Assembly (NCBI GenBank): GCA_963736175.1
Contig: CAVTNU010000009.1
Span: 46,788-110,787 of the forward strand
DNA: 64,000 nucleotides
Source: Rhodoblastus sp963736175
Lineage (GTDB): Bacteria > Pseudomonadota > Alphaproteobacteria > Rhizobiales > Beijerinckiaceae
Direction of reading: 5' to 3'
Of the stretch, positions 1 through 9,688 are shown piece after piece. The position numbers and the translations under genes were made by a program. Under the pieces are notes generated by a model. It did no database searches and had not been told where the DNA came from. It was given only the letters and a program-made list of their open reading frames with translations. Each line of letters starts with the position of its first letter. The first letter of the stretch is position 1.

Positions 1-939
1 ATCATGTACAAGGCCTATAGCCCGGCCTTCGGTTTCTACAAGGACGATGACGACGGCAAGGAAAAGATCGAGGCGCGCGGCGGCCAGTTCTGGGATGGCC
101 GCGCCTCTGACTTCGCCGAACAGGCGTCCGGCCCGTTGCTCAATCCCGTCGAGATGAACAATCCCTCGGCCGAAGCGGTGGTCGCCAAGATCAAGCTCGC
201 CCCTTATGCCGATCTCGCCAGGGCGGTCTATGGATCGGACGCGTTCGACGATCCCAAGGCGGCAATGGCCAAGATGATGAAAGCGCTCGCCGCTTTCGAA
301 TTGTCCGAACGGTTCGCCCCATTCTCCTCGAAATTCGACGATTGGCTGCGCGGCAAGGCCGAGTTGAGCGCCGAGGAAAAGCGCGGCTACGCCATCTTCA
401 TCGACAAAAAGAAGAGCAATTGCGTCGATTGCCACGCCGGCAAACCGGAGTCCAAAGACCCCACTGACTGGATATTCACCGATTTCACCTATGACGCCCT
501 TGGCGTTCCGAGAAATCCGACGATCCCGGCCAACGCCGATCCGAAGGTCTTCGATCTCGGCCTATGCAAGCGTCCAGGGCTTGAGGCGATCCTGCCGAAG
601 GAGATCAAGCTCGCCTCGCTCTGCGGCGCCTTCAAGGTTCCAACCCTGCGCAATATCGCCGTGACCGGACCCTATTTCCACAACGGCGCCTTCGCGTCGC
701 TACGCGACGCCGTCGCCTTCTACGCCACAAGGGATACCGATCCCGGACATTGGTATCCGAAGGACAGTAACGGCAGAATCAATAAATTCAACGATCTGCC
801 GAAGGCGTACAAAGCTTCGGTGAACGTCAAGGAAGTTCCCTATGATCGCAAGCCGCGCCAGCGCCCGCATCTGAACGCCAAGGAAATCGACGCGCTCGTC
901 GCCTTTTTGAAGACGCTGACCGACAAGGGCGTGAACTGA
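1..939 (+). CDS. Di-haem cytochrome c peroxidase (CcpA/MauG family), 5'-truncated by window edge
   Basis: This is the C-terminal part of a periplasmic di-haem peroxidase that reduces H2O2 with electrons from small c-type cytochromes, or of a MauG-like relative. The open frame runs in from the left edge, so the ATG at 4 is probably internal. The peptide has FWDGRASDFAEQASGPLLNP, typical of the region between the two haem domains, and one haem-attachment motif CVDCH at about residue 140. The first CxxCH expected in the family must lie upstream of the window. The conserved stretch PTLRNIAVTGPYFHNG near residue 220 is the usual C-terminal family signature. The adjacent TonB receptor operon is not an obvious functional partner. 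The family call is firm; whether it is a peroxidase or a MauG-type enzyme is not. Confidence 0.88.
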   Translation: MMYKAYSPAFGFYKDDDDGKEKIEARGGQFWDGRASDFAEQASGPLLNPVEMNNPSAEAVVAKIKLAPYADLARAVYGSDAFDDPKAAMAKMMKALAAFELSERFAPFSSKFDDWLRGKAELSAEEKRGYAIFIDKKKSNCVDCHAGKPESKDPTDWIFTDFTYDALGVPRNPTIPANADPKVFDLGLCKRPGLEAILPKEIKLASLCGAFKVPTLRNIAVTGPYFHNGAFASLRDAVAFYATRDTDPGHWYPKDSNGRINKFNDLPKAYKASVNVKEVPYDRKPRQRPHLNAKEIDALVAFLKTLTDKGVN

Positions 940-991
940 GCGAAGCGCGGCTGAAAAAGCTCGCCTTCGCCGGCTATTATCGACCCGGCGG

Positions 992-1229
992 CTACGTACG
1001 GTCGGGCTTATTTACTGGCAGATCGCGGGCCGGCGCGAAAATCGGGAGCGGAGTTTTCCCAACGGCGAACATTTCGACATGTCCTTGAGAGGCGCTCAGG
1101 AAATCGTCGAACTGAGGGGCTACGCGGTCCTCGGCCAACAGGGCAAGCTTCGTCAGCTCAGTTTCATCGATAGGGGCAATATCCGCGTTTTCACAAGCTT
1201 CATCGCCAATCCGGCGACGGCTTGCTGGC
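992..1229 (-). pseudogene. Possible C-terminal remnant of a gene cut by the MITE-like repeat
   Basis: On the minus strand an open frame without a start codon runs from the repeat boundary at 1229 to a TAG at 992-994 and encodes about 78 residues. The peptide has ordinary protein composition, for example ENADIAPIDETELTKLALL followed by a hydrophobic stretch around VEMFAVGKTPLPIFAP. It reads better than the overlapping plus-strand frame. No start codon or N-terminal half is visible on the far side of the repeat (1426 onward). It may be the tail of a gene interrupted by the repeat, or chance. I do not recognise the family. Confidence 0.3.
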
Positions 1230-1425
1230 TAGAGCAGGTTGCTTTCATATGGAACCGCCGACGTAGCGGGCGGCCGCCGCAGCGCAACCCGAAGGGCCGG
1301 CCGCTTTTGCCTCATGGGTGCGTCGAACGGCTTGGCCGTGTCCCCGACACGGCCTTCGCCCTTCTTCTGCCCCTGAGGCAAATGCAATCGGCGCAAGTGG
1401 TTCCATATGAAAGCAACCTGCTCTA
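1230..1425. repeat. MITE-like element with 25-bp terminal inverted repeats and TA target duplication
   Basis: The segment between TA dinucleotides at 1230-1231 and 1424-1425 starts with GAGCAGGTTGCTTTCATATG and ends with its exact inverse complement. The perfect terminal repeat is 25 bp (1232-1256 and 1399-1423), and the interior is about 140 bp and GC-rich. The interior has no plausible gene. Size, terminal repeats and TA duplication fit a miniature inverted-repeat element mobilised by an IS630/mariner-type transposase. A shortened 30-bp derivative of the same terminus lies at 21337-21370. It interrupts the candidate remnant frame on its left. Confidence 0.75.
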
Positions 1426-1711
1426 GATATTCGCTCCGCAATTAATCTCCTGGCGCCGAACTTGGCGCCAGATGGAAGCCACCCTTTCGCCACTTGCGTC
1501 TTTCGGCCAGCAAGGCATTGCCCTCGGGGAACGAGCCCTTGGCTCAATCGCTTGCGAGTAGGGGGATTCACTAAACATATCTCACCTACCGAGGCGGCTG
1601 GCACAGGGATTGCTGTCCGCTTGTATGATGAATAATATAAATCATCATACTGCGGCGGTCGATTTGCAATTCCTGGCACGCCAGAGCCATCGGGTTTGTA
1701 AGGGGGGAGGG

Positions 1712-4182
1712 ATGTCGAAAGAAAAAAGTTGGACCGCCGAGACGGTGTTTTTAGCCTTCGCATTTCTTGCGCCCGACTTGGCGCACGCGCAGTCGGCGCC
1801 TGGATCGGCGCCAGATGCGCCTCCCGCCGTGCCGGCGTCCGCGACGCCGCCAGCAAATTCGACCAGCCTGACAACACTGCCGACGGTGACCGCGCACGAG
1901 ATCCAACAAGTAAAACCAAAGCCCGCGGCCCATGCAGCGCGCAATTCCACGCCGAAGAAAAGCCTTGCGGCGGCTTCGCGTCCACATTCGCAAGATCGCG
2001 CCGCCGCCAACCATCCGACAGCTGCGCCTGCGCCTGCGCCTGCGCCGCCAAGCCAGAACGCCAAAACCACGCCCGATTATGGCGCGCCGAATGTTGGCCA
2101 GGGGCCCGCAATTGCGCCCGGAATGGCCAGCCAGATGACGATTTCCGGGCAAGACATCAATTCGCGGGCGGTGACTCGCCCCGGCGAAGTACTCGAAGCC
2201 GCGCCCGGCCTGATCGTCACCCAGCACAGCGGCGAGGGCAAAGCCAACCAGTATTTTTTGCGCGGCTATAATCTCGATCATGGCACCGACATGGCCATCT
2301 GGGTCGACGACATGCCGATCAATCTGCGCACCCACGCTCATGGTCAGGGCTATTCCGACCTCAATTGGCTCATGCCGGAACTGGTCGATACGGTCGAAGT
2401 GCGCAAGGGTCCCTATTTCGCCGATGAGGGCGATTTCGGCTCGGCTGGCAACCTGCATATCGGCCTGATCGACACCACTCCGGCCACTGTAAAAATGACC
2501 TTAGGCATGTTCAATTATCAGCGCCTGTTCGGGATGCAATCCGCCAAATTGGGCGCAGGAAACCTGCTCATCGCCTTCGAACTCGGCCATTACGACGGTC
2601 CCTGGACCAAGCCGGATGACATGCGCAAGATCAATGGCGTCATGCGCTATTCGCAGGGCACGGCGACCGACGGCTTCACCATCACCGGCATGGCCTATTC
2701 CAATAATTGGAATGCCACCAACCAGATCCCGCTGCGCGCGATCCAGCAAGGCGAAATCGGCCTTTACGGCAATGAAAACGCGACCGACGCCGGCGCCTCT
2801 TGGCGCACAGCCTTGTCTGCGCGCATCGCGGGAACCGAAAGCGACGGCTCGTGGAAGGCGAATGTCTTTGTCGCCAGAAGCATGCTCGATCTTTACAATG
2901 ACTTCACGTACTACCTGACCAATCCGACAGATGGCGACCAGTTTCACCAGCACGACAACCGCCTGCTGAGCGGCTTTGGCGCCTCGCGGACGTACGATTA
3001 CAAGGTCTTTGGTCTTCCCACAGAAACTGTCATCGGCGTACAGGGCCGCGACAATTCCATCGACGTCGGCCTCACCGATACGCTCAATCGCGCATTCCTG
3101 TCCAATGTCCGCACCGACAAGGTGCAGGATGGCAGCGTCGGCGTTTATGCCGAGAACACCATAAAATGGACCGACTGGCTGAAAACCACGCTCGGCTGGC
3201 GCGGCGACTTCTTTGCGACATCGGTTGATTCTATTTACGATTCGAATAACTCCGGCCATGTGAACGCCAGCATGGGCAGTCCGAAATTCCGCATGACCAT
3301 CGGGCCGTTCAAGCAGACCGAATTCTTCATCGGCGGCGGCACGGGCATGCACAGCAATGACGCGCGCGGCGCCACCATCACCGAAGAACCGATCGACCGT
3401 GTCGCCAATCCCGCGGCGACATCGACGCCTATCGCCGCCTCGCCGCTGCTGGTGCGGACCATGGGCGCGGAAGTCGGCCTGCGAACCAAAATTATTCCTG
3501 ATCTCGATTCTTCGGTCAGCCTGTTCTACCTGCACCAGAACTCCGAGATCATTTTTAATGGCGACGGCGGCGACACTTCGCCAAGCCGCCCGAGCGAACG
3601 CTATGGGATCGAATGGACCAACCATTATCGGCCGACATCCTGGATCGACGTCGACGCCGATCTCGCGGCGACGCATGCGCGCTTTACGGGCTACGATTAT
3701 GCGCAATTGGCGGTTTATCAATCGCTCGCCGGCTATCCGCAGGCGCAGATCGGCAATGGGCCAGGCAATTACATCCAAAATGCGCCCGCCATTGTCGCCT
3801 CGGTCGGCGTGACGCTGGGCGAGAAGAAAGGCTGGTCGGGCAATTTGCGTTGGCGCTATCTCGGCGCGAGCCCGCTGACCGAAGACAATGTTTTCCGCTC
3901 GCCGCCGATCGGCACTGTCAATGGACGCATCGGCTATGGTTTCGACAATGGCTGGCGTATCGATCTTGACGTGCTCAATCTGTTGAATTCCAAAACCAAT
4001 CAGATCACCTACGCCTATGGCTCGATCATCAAGAGCGACAGCCTCTACGCTGCCTGCTTCGGCGGCGCGCCTCCTGCTTCCGGTAGTGGCCTTGCCGCCG
4101 CTTGCGCCAACGGCGTGATGGATTCTGTGCTCCATCCCATGGAGCCGCTCGCCATGCGCATCGCTTTGACAGGAATGTTCTG

Positions 4183-4183
<1 letters not shown>
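1712..4183 (+). CDS. TonB-dependent outer-membrane receptor
   Basis: This is an outer-membrane beta-barrel receptor that imports a scarce ligand using energy from the ExbB-ExbD-TonB complex encoded directly downstream. The start at 1712 is chosen because AGGGGGGAGG (1701-1710) is an excellent ribosome-binding site. An upstream in-frame start at 1610 would add a non-signal N-terminus. The 823-aa product has a signal peptide ending near AHAQS, then an Ala/Pro/Thr-rich periplasmic stretch to about residue 130. A plug domain follows (about 140-260, with RGYNLDHGTDMAIWVDDMPIN and VEVRKGPY), then a long barrel ending in an aromatic F. Nothing in the sequence fixes the substrate. The stop overlaps the exbB start. 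Confidence 0.92.
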
Positions 4184-5060
<877 letters not shown>

Positions 5061-5064
<4 letters not shown>

Positions 5065-5483
5065 GCGTTCGGCTCGACCATGGCGATCTGGATATGGACG
5101 AGATCCACGAGATCAACGTCACACCCTTCATCGATGTCATATTGGTGTTGCTGATCATTTTCATGATCGCCGCGCCTTTGGCGACGGTCGATGTCGCTGT
5201 GGACCTGCCGGCGCTCAATGCGCAACGCCAGCCCCGGCCCGACAAGCCGCTGTTCCTGACTGTCCGCTCCGATCTGTCGCTGGCCTTGGGTGACGATGCG
5301 ATGGCCCGCGACGCGCTTGCGACGGCTCTGGACGCTGCGACCGGAAGCAATAAGGATCAAAGAATTTTCGTGCGCGCCGACAAGAGTGTGCCCTACGGCG
5401 ATCTGATGGAGGCGATGAACCTTCTGCGCGGCGCCGGCTATCTCAAGATTGCGCTGGTCGGGCTCGATCAGGATCGGCACTGA
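5061..5483 (+). CDS. exbD: ExbD, TonB-system energy-transducing subunit
   Basis: ExbD is a single-span inner-membrane protein that pairs with ExbB. The N-terminal part reads EINVTPFIDVILVLLIIFMIAAP: a transmembrane helix whose aspartate (FIDV) is the proton-carrying residue of the TolR/ExbD family. A periplasmic domain of about 90 residues follows. At 140 aa it has the usual length. The start overlaps exbB by 4 nt (ATGA) and the stop overlaps tonB (TGATG), so the three genes form one translationally coupled operon with the receptor. Confidence 0.95.
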
Positions 5484-6265
5484 TGGCGACGCGCGCGCTT
5501 CCGCCATTCCAGCTTCGGCGGGACGCCGTCCGCTGGGGAGGTAGCTTGGTTTTTGCGGCTTTGCTGCATATCGGCGTCGTTTGCGCTTTAGACCGGCGCC
5601 GCGATGAAACGAACGACGAGTCCGGAACGCCCGTGGTGTTGATGGAGCTGGCGTCCGTTGCTTCCGCGCCGCCGACGCGACAGAGCGAACTTCCGTCAGG
5701 CCCGGAACAGGACGAGTCGGAGGCGCAACAGGCGTCGCTGACCAAGCAATTCGAAAAGCGGCAGGACGAACCGCGTCAGAAGGACGAAATCAAGAGGGAA
5801 AATCCTGAAGCGGACTTGCCATCGCTCGAAAAGCGGCCGGAACTGGACCATTTGGAAGCCGAGCAACGGCCGGCGGCGACCGAAGCGGCGGAGGCCACGA
5901 CGGCTCCCAACGCCGAAAATGTGAGCGATCAGGTCAAAGGGCCGCCGGTTGGAGCTGATTCGTCAAATCCCTCGCCGGCCGTCGTCAGTTGGCGCAAGTC
6001 CATGCTTAGCCGGCTGAAGCGTTTTCATCGCTATCCGGCGACCGCCCATAATGCGAGCGGCGTCGCGCTCGTGGAATTCGCCATTGATCGCGACGGCCGA
6101 TTGCTAACGCGCCGGCTTGTCAGGAGTTCCGGAAATAGATCGCTTGATCTGAATTCGGTGGAGCTTATCCAGAAGGCTGCGCCATTTCCGGCTCCTCCGC
6201 CAGGCGCTTCAAATGCTTTTCTCACGATCTCAGTGCCGGTGCGATATGATGCGAAATCAAAATAA
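5483..6265 (+). CDS. tonB: TonB family protein
   Basis: TonB spans the periplasm and delivers energy to the outer-membrane receptor. The 260-aa product has an N-terminal membrane anchor (about residues 20-36). A long Glu/Pro/Ala-rich and charged linker (about 50-165) is followed by a C-terminal TonB domain with the conserved YPATAHNASGVALVEFAIDRDG. The linker is richer in Glu/Lys than the usual Pro-Lys type. The gene starts inside the exbD stop codon and is the last gene of the receptor operon. A hairpin at 6271-6292 follows the stop. Confidence 0.93.
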   Translation: MATRALPPFQLRRDAVRWGGSLVFAALLHIGVVCALDRRRDETNDESGTPVVLMELASVASAPPTRQSELPSGPEQDESEAQQASLTKQFEKRQDEPRQKDEIKRENPEADLPSLEKRPELDHLEAEQRPAATEAAEATTAPNAENVSDQVKGPPVGADSSNPSPAVVSWRKSMLSRLKRFHRYPATAHNASGVALVEFAIDRDGRLLTRRLVRSSGNRSLDLNSVELIQKAAPFPAPPPGASNAFLTISVPVRYDAKSK

Positions 6266-6270
6266 TTCCT

Positions 6271-6292
6271 AGCGGGAAGGCTCTTTCCCGCT
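6271..6292 (+). terminator. Hairpin after tonB, probable transcription terminator
   Basis: Six nucleotides after the tonB stop, AGCGGGAA (6271-6278) pairs perfectly with TTCCCGCT (6285-6292) across a 6-nt loop. No uridine run follows, so it is only a possible terminator or mRNA-stabilising stem. Confidence 0.4.
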
Positions 6293-6570
6293 CGCCCGAT
6301 ATTGTCTCCGCGCGATTCCGCGACGAGTTCCGACCGTTCGCTTGTCGGAGCGCTCGTGATGAGAATTCCGGGCCTTGCCCAGACCCGGACGGCCATTTTG
6401 TTCGCGGTCCTTGTCGTCGCCAACATCGTCGCCATCGACAATATCGTCCGAAAACTGATGCAGCGGGGCGACCAACCGCGCATGACGGGGCTGTTCTTTT
6501 CGCTCGGCCCTCCACAGGGCCAAGGATTACGACCGGCTGGAGACCTCGCCGCCAAGGGCGTGAATGGACG
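6293..6570. other. Intergenic stretch between convergent tonB and xerD; no confident gene
   Basis: The spacer between tonB (+) and xerD (-) has overlapping open frames on both strands, and none shows a ribosome-binding site or a recognisable domain. One plus-strand frame (6302-6646) includes a hydrophobic run TAILFAVLVVANIVAI, which could be a remnant of a membrane protein, but it runs into xerD. I call no gene here. Confidence 0.4.
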
Positions 6571-7518
6571 TCACGGCTTGGCCTGCGAAAGCGGGTGGAG
6601 GTCGCGCACCATCGCCTTCATGCGCTCGTCGAGCACGTGCGTATAGATCTGCGTCGTCGAAATATCGGCGTGGCCGAGCAATTCCTGAACGACGCGCAGA
6701 TCCGCGCCGTTTTGCAGAAGGTGGCTGGCGAAGGCGTGGCGCAGCACATGCGGGCTGATGCGATTGGCGGCGACGCCGGCGGCGGCCGCGACGACTTTAA
6801 GATCGCGCGCGAAGGCCTGGCGGGTCAGATGGCCGCTTTCCGCGTCCGAGGGGAAGAGCCAGGGGCCTTCGCCAGGGGCGGCGGCTTTTTCGGTCAGCAC
6901 GGCGCGATAATGCGCCATCGCCGCGCGCGCCTGTTCGGTCAGCGGCGTCAGGCGTTCGCGGCCGCCCTTGCCGCGCACGACAATGAAGGGGTCGCGTCCC
7001 CTCGCCGCCGATTTCGGCAGCGAGACGAGTTCGGACACGCGCAGTCCGGTGGCGTAAAGCACCTCCAGCAGGCAGGCGGTGCGGGCGGCGCGCAGGCGCT
7101 CGCCATAGGGCCGGGCGGCGTCGTCCAGTCCTTCGCGCGCGCAGGCCAGCAGCGCGTCGACCTCCGCGATGGACAGAATTTTCGGCAGCCGCAGGCCCTG
7201 GCGCGGGCCTTCGAGGATGGCCGCCGGATCGTCGGGTCGCAGTTCCTCGGCGCACAGGAACTTATGCCATTGGCGGATCGCCGACAGTTTCCGCGCCGCG
7301 CTCGTCGGCTTGAAGTCCCGTTCGGCCAGGCCGGCGAGATAGAGGCGAATGTCCTGCGTCGTCGCGCGCAACGGCGTGCTTTTGCGCTTGCGCAGAAATG
7401 CGGTGTAGTCGGCCATGTCGCGTCGATAGGCGTCGAGCGTGTTTTGCGCCGCGCCGCGCTCGGCGGCGACCATATTGAGGAATTCCTCGATCAATCGCTC
7501 AGCGGCGACGGCGGCCAT
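6571..7518 (-). CDS. xerD: Tyrosine recombinase XerD
   Basis: XerD is the chromosome-dimer resolution recombinase that acts with XerC at dif. The 315-aa protein has the SAM-like N-terminal DNA-binding domain (about 5-95) and a complete catalytic domain. The visible catalytic residues are R160 (ATGLRVSEL), K184 (GKGGRER), H257 and R260 (HVLRH), H283 (LGHADISTTQ) and the nucleophile Y292 (IYTHV). The length is typical. The start lies 1 nt after the stop of a 47-aa membrane-protein gene, so the two are probably cotranslated. The lack of neighbouring mobile features supports the housekeeping enzyme rather than a phage integrase. Confidence 0.93.
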   Translation of the reverse strand: MAAVAAERLIEEFLNMVAAERGAAQNTLDAYRRDMADYTAFLRKRKSTPLRATTQDIRLYLAGLAERDFKPTSAARKLSAIRQWHKFLCAEELRPDDPAAILEGPRQGLRLPKILSIAEVDALLACAREGLDDAARPYGERLRAARTACLLEVLYATGLRVSELVSLPKSAARGRDPFIVVRGKGGRERLTPLTEQARAAMAHYRAVLTEKAAAPGEGPWLFPSDAESGHLTRQAFARDLKVVAAAAGVAANRISPHVLRHAFASHLLQNGADLRVVQELLGHADISTTQIYTHVLDERMKAMVRDLHPLSQAKP

Positions 7519-7519
7519 T

Positions 7520-7663
7520 CTATTTGTTCAATTGGTTGGCGGGGATGATTTGCGTCATCTCGCGCGGTTGCGGCTCGACGAAGGCGACGAGCGCCATCAT
7601 CGCGCCAAGCACGGAGCCCGCCAGAATGGCCAGAACGAATAGAAATCGAAATAAACTCGGCAT
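7520..7663 (-). CDS. 47-aa single-span membrane protein upstream of xerD
   Basis: The ATG at 7663 opens a 48-codon frame ending with TAG at 7520-7522. The product begins MPSLFRFLFVLAILAGS, has one transmembrane helix (about residues 5-30), and ends in a polar tail with PQPREMTQIIPANQLNK. The stop is separated from the xerD ATG (7518) by a single base, typical of a cotranslated operon partner. From memory, similar tiny hydrophobic proteins occur next to xerD in other Rhizobiales, but this needs a search. Function is unknown. Confidence 0.65.
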   Translation of the reverse strand: MPSLFRFLFVLAILAGSVLGAMMALVAFVEPQPREMTQIIPANQLNK

Positions 7664-7933
7664 GTCGCACCATCAGGTCCCGGCGGAAGGCTTATCGCGG
7701 CCAAACTATCATTTTTTTCCGGGCCGTGAAGGTTTTGGCCGTCGTCGCCGCGAAGCCGGTTTAAATTAGCGCCCGCGCCGTGATAGAAGCCATTCTGGCG
7801 GCGGTCGAATTTGGCTGGCGCGACGGATAGCGACGGCGGCGGGATCGCTGGCGCGCGTTGTTTAATCTGGCGACATGCTCAAATTTCCGCCAAGGGAATT
7901 TGAACGCCGTCGGCTCTCATTGGACTCAGGAAC

Positions 7934-9682
7934 TTGCTGGCCCCCGATATGCTTTCGCCCCACCCTGGCCCATGCGACGCCAGAGCCGAAGCCCTCGTCG
8001 CCGCGCTGCGCGGGCGGTCGATCGTCCTTGTCGGCATGATGGGGTCGGGCAAGACCTCCGTCGGCAAAAGGCTGGCGCAGCGTCTGAACCTGCCATTCGT
8101 CGACGCCGACCATGAGATCGAGGCGGCCCATCGCCTCACCGTTTCGGAAATTTTCGCCCAGCATGGCGAAGCCTATTTTCGCGATGGCGAACGGCGCGTG
8201 ATGGCGCGCCTGCTCTATGAGGGCGGCTGCGTCATCGCCACCGGCGGCGGCGCTTTCATGAACGAACAAACGCGCGCCTTGATCGCCGAAAAGGGCGTTT
8301 CGCTCTGGTTAAGGGCCGATTTCGACGTCTTGATGAAGCGCGTGCGCAAGAGGCCGACCCGGCCGCTTTTGCAAAATCCCGATCCCGAAGGGGTGATGCG
8401 CAAATTGATCGAAGAGCGCTATCCTGTCTATGCCCTGGCCGACGTGGCGATCCAATCGCGCGACGCGCCGCACGAGCAAATCGTCAACGAAGCGATGGCC
8501 GCCCTCGAAGCCTATTTTGTCGAACGAAACGAAATGCCGAAAAATCCTGAACCTTCCCTGACCGCCGCGCCGCAGGTGCTGCGCGTCGAACTGGCGGCGC
8601 GCGCCTACGACATAGAAATCGGCCAGGACCTTATCGACGAGGCGGGCGCGCGTTTGCGCGCTCTGGCGCCGGGCGCCGGCGCCTTCGTCGTCAGCGACGA
8701 AAATGTCGCCCCGCTCTGGCTTGATCGCCTGCAAGCCAGTTTCGCCGCCGCGGACGTGCGTCAGGCGCAATTGATTCTGCCGGCCGGCAAATCGACAAAA
8801 TCCTACGCCAATTTCGAAAAGCTGTGCGACGCCGCGCTGGCGGCGAAAATGGAGCGTGGCGATTTCCTGATCGCGCTCGGCGGCGGCGTGATCGGCGACC
8901 TGACCGGATTTGCCGCCGCCTGCCTGCGGCGGGGCATGCGCTTCATACAAATCCCCACAACGCTGTTGTCGCAGGTCAATTCCTCAGTCGGCGGCAAGAC
9001 CGGGATCAATTCGCCGCTGGGCAAGAATTTGATCGGCGCCTTTCACCAGCCCTCGCTGGTGCTGATAGACACGCAGACGCTCGGAACCTTGTCGACGCGC
9101 GAATTTCGCGCCGGCTACGCCGAGGTCGTCAAATATGGCTTGATCGACAAGCCGGAATTCTTCGCCTGGCTGGAGGCGAACTGGCGCGCCGCGTTCCAGC
9201 GCGGCCCGGAATTGTCGCGCGCCATCGCCGTCAGTTGCGCCGCCAAGGCCGCCGTGGTGGCGCGTGACGAAACCGAGCAGGGCGACCGCGCGCTGCTCAA
9301 TCTAGGCCACACGTTCGGCCACGCCTTTGAACGCATCGTCAAATATGACGGGCGGAAGCTCGTGCATGGCGAGGGCGTCGCTATCGGCGCTTGTTGCGCT
9401 TTTCGTTTTTCCGCGCATCTTGGCCTTTGCCCGAAAGAGGCGGCCGAAAGAGTGGAGCGGCATTTCGCCGAAGTCGGCCTGCCGACGCGCATTCGTCAGA
9501 TCGACGGCTGGAGCGCCGGCGCCGATGAGATCATCGAGGCGATGCGCCAGGACAAAAAGGTCCAGCGCGGCGCGCTGACATTCATTCTCGCGCGCGATGT
9601 CGGCTCCAGCTTCATCGCCAAGAATATCGAGTCGGAGAGCGTGCGCGCCTTTCTCGAAATCGAACTGCGCGCGGAGGCGTAA
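7934..9682 (+). CDS. aroKB: Bifunctional shikimate kinase / 3-dehydroquinate synthase (AroK-AroB fusion)
   Basis: One 582-aa frame joins two enzymes of chorismate synthesis. Residues about 25-195 are shikimate kinase (step 5), with Walker A GMMGSGKT (34-41), substrate aspartates in VDAD and the GGG loop (104-106). Residues about 214-580 are 3-dehydroquinate synthase (step 2), with the NAD-binding GGGVIGDLTGFAAA (317-330), QIPTTLLSQVNSSVGGKTG and the metal-site region EVVKYGLI and GHTFGHAFE. The linker (about 196-213) contains Met201 at 8534, which would make a normal AroB start, but no clear Shine-Dalgarno precedes it. In related genomes I expect separate adjacent aroK and aroB. A single fused polypeptide is therefore notable, though internal initiation is possible. 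Confidence 0.92.
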   Translation: MLAPDMLSPHPGPCDARAEALVAALRGRSIVLVGMMGSGKTSVGKRLAQRLNLPFVDADHEIEAAHRLTVSEIFAQHGEAYFRDGERRVMARLLYEGGCVIATGGGAFMNEQTRALIAEKGVSLWLRADFDVLMKRVRKRPTRPLLQNPDPEGVMRKLIEERYPVYALADVAIQSRDAPHEQIVNEAMAALEAYFVERNEMPKNPEPSLTAAPQVLRVELAARAYDIEIGQDLIDEAGARLRALAPGAGAFVVSDENVAPLWLDRLQASFAAADVRQAQLILPAGKSTKSYANFEKLCDAALAAKMERGDFLIALGGGVIGDLTGFAAACLRRGMRFIQIPTTLLSQVNSSVGGKTGINSPLGKNLIGAFHQPSLVLIDTQTLGTLSTREFRAGYAEVVKYGLIDKPEFFAWLEANWRAAFQRGPELSRAIAVSCAAKAAVVARDETEQGDRALLNLGHTFGHAFERIVKYDGRKLVHGEGVAIGACCAFRFSAHLGLCPKEAAERVERHFAEVGLPTRIRQIDGWSAGADEIIEAMRQDKKVQRGALTFILARDVGSSFIAKNIESESVRAFLEIELRAEA

Positions 9683-9688
9683 AAGGCC

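Noticed and set aside
1426..1711. Cobalamin riboswitch upstream of the TonB receptor
   Set aside because: I looked for the conserved B12-box sequence and could not find a convincing match.
6302..6646. Plus-strand 114-codon frame with one hydrophobic stretch
   Set aside because: It runs through the end of xerD, has no ribosome-binding site and no recognised domain.
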